Source of the DNA: Lateolabrax maculatus
Lineage: Eukaryota > Chordata > Actinopteri > Acropomatiformes > Lateolabracidae
Assembly: GCA_031216445.1 (NCBI GenBank)
Contig: CM062199.1
Location: 5,924,501 to 5,988,500, forward strand
Reading direction: 5' to 3'
DNA: 64,000 nt
Positions within the stretch are counted from its first letter, which is position 1. The number at the start of each line of letters is the position of its first letter. The position numbers were made by a program, and so were the translations under genes. The notes below the pieces were generated by a model. The model did not search any database and was not told where the DNA came from. It saw only the letters and a program-made list of their open reading frames with translations. Below are positions 1 to 10,778 of this stretch, one piece after another.

Positions 1-3000
1 TCCAACTGTAGCTCTATAAAAGGAAAGAATCAGTCATCTGCCAAGGACAGCCGGAGCTAATAAGTGTGTAACATGATAGAAAAGAAAATTAGTTCATAGC
101 TGTCATCTTCTTGATGAAGAGGCAATCAAAATCAAAGTGAATCATTCCGTGAGGAGGATTGTGTTTTGGAATTCAAACGGGCAATGCTTCAATATGACAA
201 ATCAGCCGGTGTGGTGCATGTTGATTGATTCCATCCATGAAAACCTAATAGATTTAGCCCTCTGTGAATTTGGCTCTCATTAACCTCGCCGCGTTTTCAT
301 ATGAGAATGTATTGGAGCCATTTTATCCACCACTCAAAGGCAATTCACTGGGCGATAAATCCTTTGGCTTATCTGGCTGCAGGTGACAGCACAGCAGAGC
401 ACTCAGGCTGACTGGGGCACAAACACAGAAACACACACAAAAATGCATGCACACACATACACACATATTCACATTCCACATAAACACACAACACACACAA
501 TCTGCAGGGACACGTGCGCACATTTTTCTTGAAAGGGTCGCCATGGTGACCCACGAGTGGAAAAACCTTGTGATCCGACCGGAACCGAAGACATGCTCCT
601 CGACCCGAGCGACCAGCCGCAACAGAAAAATCTTCCTCTCAGCTCCCCGAAAAAGAAGAGGAAGAAGAAGGAGGGGGGAAAAAAAACAGAATTCAATTAC
701 ACAGTCGAAACCCACTCCTTGCCCTCCGGGAGTGATATCAGCACCATTTAAAAGTCTGATTACTCACAAAACCAATAACATTTTGACTCCTTGGTAATGG
801 ACCAGTAGATTAGAAAATTTAGATTACATTTAACTGCCTGTAGATTCTCATTAAAACACCACCAACTAGTTAGAAACAATAGGTAATTAAGAGTGTAATG
901 AAGCGCAGTAGCGTGAGCGCACGTCGGCTGTGTGCTACTCTTGTGGGACCCAGCCTTCCTTTGCTCTTATCCTGCAGCAAAGCCATACCAGCGTCTCATT
1001 TGGGCAATACGACATATTTAATTAGATTAATGAATTTCGGTGGCGTCTCTGCGGGGTTGGTTGTGCTCCTTGCGGTGACAGTCTAACAACAGATTATATA
1101 TTAGGGGAGGCCTGCGAGCTGCAGGCAGGCCGGTGCAGGTTGGTCCCTCGACAGAGGCGCGACGTGTGACAGTTTGGGTGGAACCTGTCTCAGGTTTACT
1201 CCTGCTAAATTGTTAAATGCAAATAATCATAAGCAAACGTGCTGCACGAGCAAACACAAACCTTGTATCCAAAACTCCAGATTTGATTTAGCAAAGTGAG
1301 GCCTATTGAATTAAACATGATTGATTGTAACACAGGGAGAACACAAACAGAGGCGAGAAAGCCCAGGGTGATAAATGGGTTAGTGCCCGTGCTTGGCTTA
1401 AAGCTAGTCTCTGTGGCTCTGGCCGGCCACAAGTAAATGCTTCTACACAAAATAAAGACTAAAGGAAATGAAACGGGGCATGGGTCTCTGAGGCGGACAC
1501 AAACTTGTTTGAAATATGTGGCGACTGCCTCCCGCAACAGTTTTTACATTTTGTGAAATGTGGATAAACACAGATACAGCATGAGTAATGTGAAGATTCC
1601 GCATAACAACACGAATGGTTTCAACTTTATGACATAAACATGACATTGTGATGTGTTTAATTAAAACAGGTGAGCTAATAGTTGCAGTCCAGAGGTAATA
1701 ATTTGCTGTTTTGCGCAGTGTGACGTGAATGTGAGTCCTCAGAGTTGAACAGGGTTCACCTCTCCTCCACCCTGACACTCTGCTTTCCATAGCAGCATTT
1801 CACTGTCACATGGCTGCCTTTTTGTGGAGAGTCTTACCTCATTCGATCCTTTTGTGTGGTGGAGACAGACAGTAATTCTCTCTCAGTTTTCACATGCGAA
1901 GCAGGTGACCGGGTTTTTGCCTTCTGCCTCAAGCTGGAAGTTAACTTTAACTTCTGCACAGCTGTCACTTTATTTTTAGCTGAAGCATCGGGTTTAGTCT
2001 CAGGTTTACGTAAATGTTTGTGGTTTAGTTTTAGATTTAAATGTATATTAAGTTTATAGATTTATCTTCAGATGTTAGGTATGTTTTAGCTTGAGGTAGT
2101 TTGAATTTTACATTTAATTGAAGTTAAACTTTAAGTTTAGGGGTTGAAAGTTTAGATTTAGATTTTGTTTTGCTTTAGCTGCAGCTTTGTAATGGGTTAA
2201 GCAAGGGATTATTTCAGGTCTCTAATTTAATATGAAACTTACATTACACTTGACTGTAGTTTTGGCTTTGAAGCTACAGTATTTTTTTGTTTGACTTGAA
2301 TTGGAACATATCTTGATTTGGCTATAACTGCACACATACATATAATGTAACATGAATATGAGACTTAACATTTTACAAAAAAAGAGAACAACTCAAATGT
2401 GCAAAGGAGAAAAGGCATTGAACTTGAATCGGCAACTTCCTTAACTTGACATTTAACCACCTTTAATTTGCTGCTTGTGACTGGACCTTTTTACAGCTGC
2501 AGAAATATTTATAGGCTGACAATACTGAACACCGTTCGTTACACCTCTCTGTAGTTCCACCGCTTGATGTTGGCTTTGAAAACATGATGTTCAGCTCAGT
2601 TTCCTTTTGTAGTATCACACTGCCCTCTACAGGGATGGACCCTAACTGCGCTGCACTGATCCTCGCAGAGATTTGTATTTCAGTGATGTACCCTCCCAAG
2701 CTGTTTTCACAGCACTCTGCTGATCTATATTTCAACACAGTGAGAATAACATTCAGCTGAGAAGCTTTTAAGCAACATTTTCCTCCTTTGAGCTTCATTC
2801 AGTGTAAACTGTAAATGGCTTGTTTTATTATAACTTTTGCACTGATTTCAGTGATGGGCACAGATGTTGCACTGTCTATGTGTATATACACAGACTGTAT
2901 GTGACTCACAGGGGGGGGATATGTCTAGAAAACACATTCACACACATACACACCTCCAACCTGGCAGAGTGTTTGCGCTTGTAAACACTTGAATAATTGA

Positions 3001-4250
3001 GCCAGATTCAAACACACCGTCTCTCCAAAAGGAGTCATGGAAGAGGAGGAGGAAGAGGAAGAAGAAGAGGAGAGAGAGGGAGAGCAGATGGCCCAGTGCA
3101 GATAGACTCAGAGACTGGGAGCGAGGAGTGTTCTCTGAAGGACGAGGTCTTGTATTGTTGTGGCTGCGAGGGCCGCTCTGTCACACGGCGTACCAGGGGT
3201 CCCCAAAGAGCCAGGGTCTTATGGTGTCAATGTCCCCCCAGTCCTCATCCCGAGCCCTGGCCTATTGTCATTCCTGTTTTTTAATTTCTCAAACGCAATC
3301 AAGTGTGACACAAACTGTTTACCTAGCGTGTCTGCCACAACCAGGAAGAGAAAAGCAGGGAGAAAAAAAACAGACACACAAGCCAGGATCTCGGCACAAA
3401 ATAATCCTCCATAATACCAGAGAGTTTAAAGAGGCTTTGCCAATACCTCCCCGAACCCCCCCACCTCCCTCCACCTCTCTTTGCTCTTATGAAAAAAGGA
3501 GGGGGAGATAAAGAGAAAAAAACACATCAGAAGAAAGCTGTTAAATTCGCCCCTCAGTCTCGTTTGGGATTGCTAATTATTGTTTTTAGAGTACAACAAT
3601 TGGGGTATTAGGGCATAAGCGGCTGGAGATAACATCCGGAGGAAGGCGAGGGGAGGGAAAGGGGAGAAGAGGAGAGAGGAGCATGGGGGAGAAAGATAAT
3701 GGGTTGACAGAAGGGGAGCTTTGATAGGGTCTGGTCCATGGCGGTGTCTCTGTCTCTCTGCTGCAACACACCACAGTATCAGGAGACTCACAGACTCACT
3801 CTGTCTCCAAGGATCTTGAAAAGTGAAGGAAACTTGACGAGGAAAAGTTTTGGGTGTTGGACAGTTCATGGATCGACAGAAATCAGAGAGAGTGAAGGAG
3901 AACACAAGTTACCGCATCCATGAATATTTCAACTTGTCTTCGCGATTTACAGGTTAAAGTATAAACATTTGACACACAACTTTAAGACATCACATGTACA
4001 AATATATGAATGTTAATACAACAGCATTTAGGTTAAGAAGAAGACTACTTACAGTATGAATGACAGAGGTCACTTATAGTGATGAACCCACAGACAGAAA
4101 TCAGTTAAATGTTTAACCAGCCGGTGAAACTAGAAGGGACCGTAGCATAGAGAAATAATAATGGGTGTTATTTGATCTGATGGAGACTTGTAAGTCAGAG
4201 GAAAGAGTACAAAAGTAGAAGTGTGTGTGAGTCTAAAAAGTATTTTTTCT
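1..4250. other. intergenic, no gene seen; candidate conserved stretches
   Basis: No exon with splice support or protein similarity was found on either strand. CA-rich DNA lies at about 420-510. Stretches at 145-375, 865-1085 and 3545-3740 have balanced, complex composition with homeodomain-like words and look unlike the AT-rich decay around them. An AGG/GA-rich patch lies at 3035-3095. Confidence 0.5.
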
Positions 4251-4254
4251 GAGG

Positions 4255-4790
4255 ATTTCTGTGTGAATTCTATAAAATGGGATGCATCTTGGCTATATTA
4301 AGTAAATTAAAAAAGGCGGATTCTTTGACATCCTTGATATGTGGATCAAAAGTAAGAGAGAGATTTTCAATTTCTTGACAGAATGACTCATGATTTATGG
4401 AAACATCCATTAAAACTGAACCAACAAAGCATTGTTTCACTCTTCTGGACAATCAAATGTGGGAAGTTGTTACACAACCAGTGATCAACTTCTACAAGCA
4501 GCTCTCGGCTCCCTCAAGCTGGGAGGGGTCTTTGGCTGTTACAGAAAGATAGATGTTGTGTCGTCGGCATAGCAATGACATTTATGTTGTAGTTTTTTGA
4601 AGATGTGGCAGCCTGTGCACACAGAACCAAAGTGGTCCAAACACTGATCCCTGTGGAGCTCCATGTTTGACCTTAGAACAGAGACATACAGTTGTCACTC
4701 AGATTTGGCTCAACCTGTTTACCTTCAAGTTTATTAATTTATCCTAAGCATCCAGTTGGGACGGTTAGCATTGGTAGACAAAGTTATAGA
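4255..4790 (-). mobile_element. LINE reverse-transcriptase fragment (CR1/L2-like), decayed
   Basis: Read on the minus strand with frame changes, the sequence gives GAPQGSVFGPLWF at about 4640-4675, then the reverse-transcriptase active-site motif CHCYADDT at about 4558-4590, and LSLTFDPHIKDVKESAFFNL (then LNIAKM) at 4270-4350. The order and spacing are those of the RT fingers/palm-to-thumb region of fish non-LTR elements of the CR1/L2 type. Several frameshifts and stops show that it is dead and truncated at both ends. Confidence 0.8.
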
Positions 4791-5164
4791 TGACACAATG
4801 TCTCATCTAATCTCAATTCATTTTGTTCCAGTAAGGAAAATACTCACAACAAATCAAAAATACTGCAAGGTAGGAGAACTGAAAGGCAGGTGATGGCTTG
4901 TGTCCCACTGGAGAGAAGAAAGCATCCTGGAAAACACACACTCTCACACACACACACACAGGCTTTTATCCTGTCAATGAGCAGGCCAGCCAAAGTCATC
5001 TGGAAGCTTCTACATGCCAATGAATAAATAAAGCTGTAATTAGTAAAGAAAACAGCGCCACCTGTTGGTGTCCCACCCCTGTGAACTCAGACCATTATAG
5101 GGTGCTGTGGGAAACACCTGAGCATGCTAAGGCTGTGTGTTAAAGGCTTGGCACACATGCACAA

Positions 5165-5287
5165 TGTGTGTGTGTGTGTGTGTGTGTTTTTCATGTGGGC
5201 CACCCGTGTAACCATGTGTGTTGCATGGCTTCCATTTGTAAAGAGGCTTACTGAGCATATGTGTTGGTATTGTGAGTGTATGTGTGT

Positions 5288-5329
<42 letters not shown>
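5165..5329. repeat. two (TG)n microsatellites
   Basis: TG runs at 5165-5188 and 5278-5329, separated by unique sequence. Open frames through them on both strands are repeat artefacts. Confidence 0.95.
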
Positions 5330-5330
<1 letters not shown>

Positions 5331-7157
5331 GGTGATTTTGTGAGCTCCTCAGTGGACTTGTGTGTGTGTATGAAGGGGTCCAACTGCGTGTCCCGGGGCC
5401 CACCTGGCAGCGCTGTGCAGATTCTGGGGCCTGAGCAGCTGGCCTGGGGGCTGGTGAGGGTGTTCAGTGGGGGGAGGTTTGAGAGGGGTGCGGGGGGTCT
5501 TCCATGGCCCCTGTCCCACCAGACCCAGACAGTAGGAGGCAGATGGACAGGCCACAGCCACTGCCAGAGGGCCAGAGGGGCCACGGGGCCGAGGGAGAGG
5601 GCCAGCCAAGACCAACTGAGCTCACACACACACCGAAAAAGAGAAAACACACACGTGCACACAAACAGATGAAATACGTGTGAAATACAAAACTCACAAT
5701 GTATAATGATCCTTAGACTAATTATATAATTTTTACTTACAAAATGTTACATGATATACACAGAGAGGTATTCACAGTTCATTGCATGATTTATGTTGTA
5801 ATGTATTTTTTTAGTTGTTCCACTAACCCTTAAAGGATAATTTAATTTTATTACAAGTTGGATCTTATTTTAAGAGGTTTGGCCATCATTTATATCGTTT
5901 AAACAGGAGTAGTCCGATGAACCTCCAGGTTCGCAAAACTTCTAAAGTAGAGAAAATGAAAGCTGATGATAAAATTATGACACAATCCGTCTGTTGTAAA
6001 CAGCCATCACAGTTTACTGACTTTCTGGTTTAACTTTGACCCACCATGCTTGCTGTAGCTGTGTGTGCATAGTGTTCCTGCACAGTGAGGGATTATAGAG
6101 ACACTTAAAATAAAAAGTAGCAAAACTGATCCCAGATCTTCATTATTTTCTGATCTGTCAACATAAATTATAAAAATGATTGCCAAACTGACGAATATAA
6201 GATCCAAGTTGTAACAAATTGGAATTATCCTTTGACTCACCTACTTCGGCTAGTGAGTCCCAACATTTTGACTTTTGAAAGTGGCCTGACGATGGCTGGG
6301 AACACAAAGCATTCAAGCTGCAACTTAACTGACAACTGTGACTAAACTTTGTGAAACAATTGGTATGAGTGCCTCTTCAACAACTGATTTTCCCTGTATG
6401 AGCTCTACCAAAAACTAGGCCAACTACAAGGCAAGAAGGTGCTGGATGCAAAAAATAGCAAATTGCAAACACCAAATTTAGTGTCCAAGCTTTCAGCCAC
6501 ATAGCTGTTCATCATAGAATTAAACATGAGTATTTAACGCCTGTATGAGCTCTGAAAGGAGGCCCTTGCTTTCTGATACTTCTGGCAGACAAATCCCAAC
6601 GTTCCTCACTGATGTCAGCCGATACTCTCATATCGTGACAATTTTTGGATGGACTGACATGACATTCTTTAGCTCAAAGCACCGCTGAACAATAATTTTA
6701 GCATGGATGAACGACACCATTACAAGACAAAGAGAAAGCAGGTGTGTTCAAGATTGCACGGCTGTACATGTTTTTATGACACGCAGATGCTCATAAACAC
6801 GCATCCACCAATAATAAACTCTCTATTCAAACCTTCTGAAGCTGATTTTAAGAATAAAGATGTTTCTTGAAAACTAAGCCTGAAAGAACACCTTACGGAA
6901 GACTGTTTTGAACAGTGATTTGAAGAGAATATGTGTAGGATTGACAGAGTTTATTGTGAACATGTGCTATAGGTGGTGGTGGTGGTGGGAGGTAGCCACC
7001 GGCTCCAGTAGTCCAGAGAGCCACAGATGCTCCACTGTTTGTGTGTTGACTCTCTGTAATTTGTTTGCTCTAATTTGTTTTGCCGTGCCAGGGGAGTTCC
7101 GATTCTAATTTTGCTCTGTGTGTGTTTACCCCTCTTTGTGGATCGCTGATCTGTTAC

Positions 7158-7159
<2 letters not shown>

Positions 7160-7217
<58 letters not shown>
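7160..7217. repeat. (GA)n microsatellite
   Basis: About 28 uninterrupted GA units. Confidence 0.97.
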
Positions 7218-7222
<5 letters not shown>

Positions 7223-7384
7223 CAGACAGTGTGGAGGGTGGGCTGTTCAGAGAGCCAAATTAAAAAAGGAGCAGTGCAGATTGTTTTAAGCTCTGGCAGC
7301 CTCTTCAGGCCCAAAGGCCTCGCTCACAGCCTGCACCTGCTACATCCCCCGGGAGCCTGGTTCCTGATCCGTGGCCCTCGCTTC

Positions 7385-7830
7385 TCCTCCCCGGGCCCCT
7401 AGCCCAAGCCGCCTCCTCTGCTCTCCCATTTTTCTTCTCTGCTTTTTCCTCCTCTCCATTGACTTCCCTGCTTTTTCCTCCCTTCTGCAGCCTCCATCCT
7501 CCTCCTCTTAAACTTTAACTCTCTCCCCTCCATAAACTCTGGATGCTCCTCTCCTCTTTCCTCCTCCCCAGTGACTCCCCTCTATCCCTTCACTCCTCAG
7601 TCCTGGCCTCTTCACCCCTACTCTCCTCTCCACCACCTGCTCCTCTCCTCCTCTTCATCCCTCCTTCTCCTCTCGCTCCTGGTTACTTAAACCTTTTGTT
7701 TTGCCTCTTTACCCTGGCTCAAATTCCTCCAATCCCCCTAATGTTTTTCTCACCCCCCTTGTAACTTTTCCTCTTCCAGTCCCGGCTCCTCTCTCCTCCT
7801 CTCTCCTCCTGTCTTCCCTCCAGCGGCTGG
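7385..7830. repeat. pyrimidine-rich (CTCCT) low-complexity tract
   Basis: About 450 bp of strongly C/T-biased plus strand with repeated TCCTC and CTCCT words and few purines. Such a polypurine/polypyrimidine tract can form triplex or H-DNA. There is no coding support despite open frames. Confidence 0.8.
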
Positions 7831-8084
7831 CAAAGTCTTAATCAGCCCCCCTCCGCACCCGAGTGATTGTGACTTGTTAGCCTGATTGAAAACACACAAC
7901 CGCACACATAAAATACAGTTAGAGGTATAACATTATAACACAATCTGGAGTCTATTATGATTACTAAAATACAGTGCAAAGCTCAGTAAAGCCGCGTCAT
8001 CACATCAACACCCTTTTATTAACCCGGGACACACGACAAGGATGCAAATTAAACTCATTACGACGACCTGTTTAAAATTGTCAC

Positions 8085-10778
8085 AGCTATTCTTTATTGA
8101 AATCATCCAGTCGCTCCAGTTTATGACTGCACATCCATAGGTAGTTTGATCAGTCAGTCAGCTCTACACACAGTATGGTACACTTTGTCACACATACAAT
8201 ATTTACATCACCACAGCAGTAATGCTATGACATGGTTCCAATAACAAGACATTTAGTTTTAATATGGCTTGATTAAAGCAGTCCAACTGTATATGATGCC
8301 CAGCCTGGATGAGGCGACCGAAAAGCATACAGCCCCGGCCGGGGCGGGTCGGGGTGTGGACCACAGGACGACATAATGGAAGAAGGTTGTCTCAGTCCCA
8401 GTATCCGGATCAAACTCTGGCCTCCTGTCACTATCTCACCTATCTGTTCAGGCTTCTCATTTAAAGGGTCACTTCACCCAAACCACCAAACTTCACATAT
8501 ATTCTCAATTACAACAAGTGTTAGTGGTAAGATAGTTTTGGTTTTGTGTGTCCAGGTGTGTATATTAGTCTCTAAGACTTCTGCCTCCACTCCAATACAA
8601 TGAGAGTGAACTGAATTTAGTTTGTGGTGACATTTACTCTTTTTTTTTTACCTCTTGGGGGCTTTGGAAACAAGATGTCAACTCTGACATATTATGATCT
8701 TTGAAGCTGATATTGCAAACAGTTGCTTATTTACACATCTAGCAGACACGAAGCAATACTAATATTCATCAAATATCTGTCTCTTTAGCAGCTGCTAATG
8801 CTCCACTGTGTGCACCAGGTAGTTGCAAACTTTTTTTTTTTGACGGGTTTTTATAGCTTATTTGATGAAAACAGGTGCCTGCTGCCTGTAAAAATGACGC
8901 TGATGAGCACGTTGAGACTCAACAAGAACAGTAAAGCTATGGGATGTAAAACCAAAACAAGGAGTTATTCCATTCCCCTTTATATTATTGAAACAGAACT
9001 ATCTGTATGGCTCAATAACACTAGATGTAAGTGAGAAAATGTTTTTTTTTTTTTTTTGTAATTTGGGTGACCTGACCCTTCAACTTAAGCTACATCTACT
9101 CTATATCCACCACAATCTTTTTACAGCATTTATTTTGCTATTATGAGCACTTTGACTGTGCTTTACGTGACAGACAAAAGCGAACACTTCCCGAGATGTT
9201 TTGGTCCATTTTATACCCAGGTTTTTTGAACTAGCAACGTTCAGTTCTGTTGATTTGGTATTCTGACTTTCTCTGCAAAGACTTCTTTATCAACTACTTC
9301 ATTGATGACATTCATGCCCAGTAAACTTCACATACACACCGCCAATATAAGAAGCAGTCCCCTCGAAGCACAATCACGACCAGAACACCTAAGAGTCCTG
9401 TACTACTGATATAAACATTTATGTTTCCCATTCATTTGGCCTATACTGTTCTCTACCACCATATCATCCCATTGAAATAAGGTGAAAATCAATTTCCACT
9501 AGTGCAAAATAATGTCTCTCTTTGAGAGCAATAAGAAAACAAAAAATACAAACAAAAAAATATATATTTTGACACATAAGATCATATAGAAACAATAATA
9601 AAGTGGCACTGATAATAAATTATATCACAACAAAAATGGTTGCAGACTATTTCCACCCATGTCTTTAGTCTGAGAGAGCTAAGGCTGATTTGTTGCACTA
9701 TGCAAGTATGCATGCATACACACATCACACCTGCACACACACTGACAGGTTACCTATGAATGGGAACCACAATATTAAAGTTTAAGACTGAAGGAGAAAC
9801 AATCTGCTGTGTTAAATGGACTGCAGGTTCTCCGGGTGGAATGACCTTGATGTTACAGAATGAAGGAGGTATCTGGCTGACTGCTGCCTCCATCTAGTGG
9901 ACAAATGTACAAATTACAGCTTTTACCTGTACCAAAAGCCAAAGAGATGTTCAAATGAATGATCAAAAGCTCCAAATTTACCAATAACAAAGTGCAAATA
10001 ATTAATAAATAGAGAGGAATAAGGATGATAACCGGTAAACAAAACAGGCACAAATCTGCTTGTCTTTCCCCTCTGACTTCTACTCCACAGGACTTGCATC
10101 TAGGGTTGTGGTCTGATGGAGACACACATCATGTTTGGATACAGTCTCCCCACATACGGTAGCATAAAGGGAAAGGACTCGGGGATCAATCTAGAGCAAC
10201 GACTGGCACTCGATGTCAACCGTGTTTCCTCTCCAGCATGCGGATGGTTAACAGCCGGGACACAGCAGCTGTTCCTTTTAGCCACATGATCAATCTCCAC
10301 CTGTTCGAATGGGTTTGTGCATTAAGACACACGGCAGAGTGGTGATTAGTTGCATCGTTTCATAGCAAGTGAAGTGCCACCTGTCTTGTCTACAACACTA
10401 CTCTGGCATCTCCGCACTTTTCATGAGATGAGATGTTTCCTTCGTGTTAACCTCTCACACCAGCTTCTGTATCTTGGGACGAGACAAATAAGGCAAAGAG
10501 AAACTGCCACAGGGACAGTTTTGACGATACAGGAGGGGACAAACCATACAGTAGCATGTGTATTATGAGGTTCAGTTTGCATGCTCTGCATGTTAATACC
10601 CAGTCTGTCCACCAGGAAGGTATATCATTTGGGGTGTCGGAGGTGGAAGAGTTTCTTCAGCTGTGAGAGCTTTTGTCTGGCGACTTGTCCAGACTGCCAG
10701 ATTTTTCAAGCTAACCGACACAACTTTTCCCACCTCCTGTCAGTCCCAATCTGTCAGCCGATCACGGCCATTCTCTGG
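8085..10778 (-). other. faxc: faxc 3' UTR (predicted extent)
   Basis: No other gene is seen between the faxc stop (10779-10781) and an AATAAA signal on the minus strand at 8093-8098, so I infer a long 3' UTR of about 2.7 kb. The interval is AT-rich and carries a 0.6 kb MITE (8464-9080) and CA-rich patches near 9718-9745. Other AATAAA-like words occur inside it, so shorter forms are possible. The end is inference only. Confidence 0.45.
8464..9080. mobile_element. non-autonomous DNA transposon (MITE) with terminal inverted repeats
   Basis: The left end at 8464-8482 reads AAGGGTCACTTCACCCAAA; the reverse complement of 9062-9080 reads AAGGGTCAGGTCACCCAAA, 17 of 19 matching. The 617-bp body is non-coding and AT-rich with two poly-T runs. 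A target-site duplication is not clear, so the superfamily is undecided. It sits inside the predicted faxc 3' UTR. Confidence 0.75.

Larger units (their letters stand above)
4800..8084. other. intergenic between LINE remnant and faxc 3' end
   Basis: No gene is seen. It contains a possibly conserved stretch at 4965-5060 (CCAATGAATAAATAAAG followed by TAATTAG), TG repeats, a GA repeat, and the pyrimidine-rich tract at 7385-7830. A GC-rich patch at 5380-5610 has no coding support. Confidence 0.5.

Noticed and set aside
5087..5697. Overlapping open frames on both strands around 5.1-5.7 kb
   Set aside because: They depend on TG repeats and a GC-rich patch. There are no splice sites with protein-like continuation and no recognisable domain.
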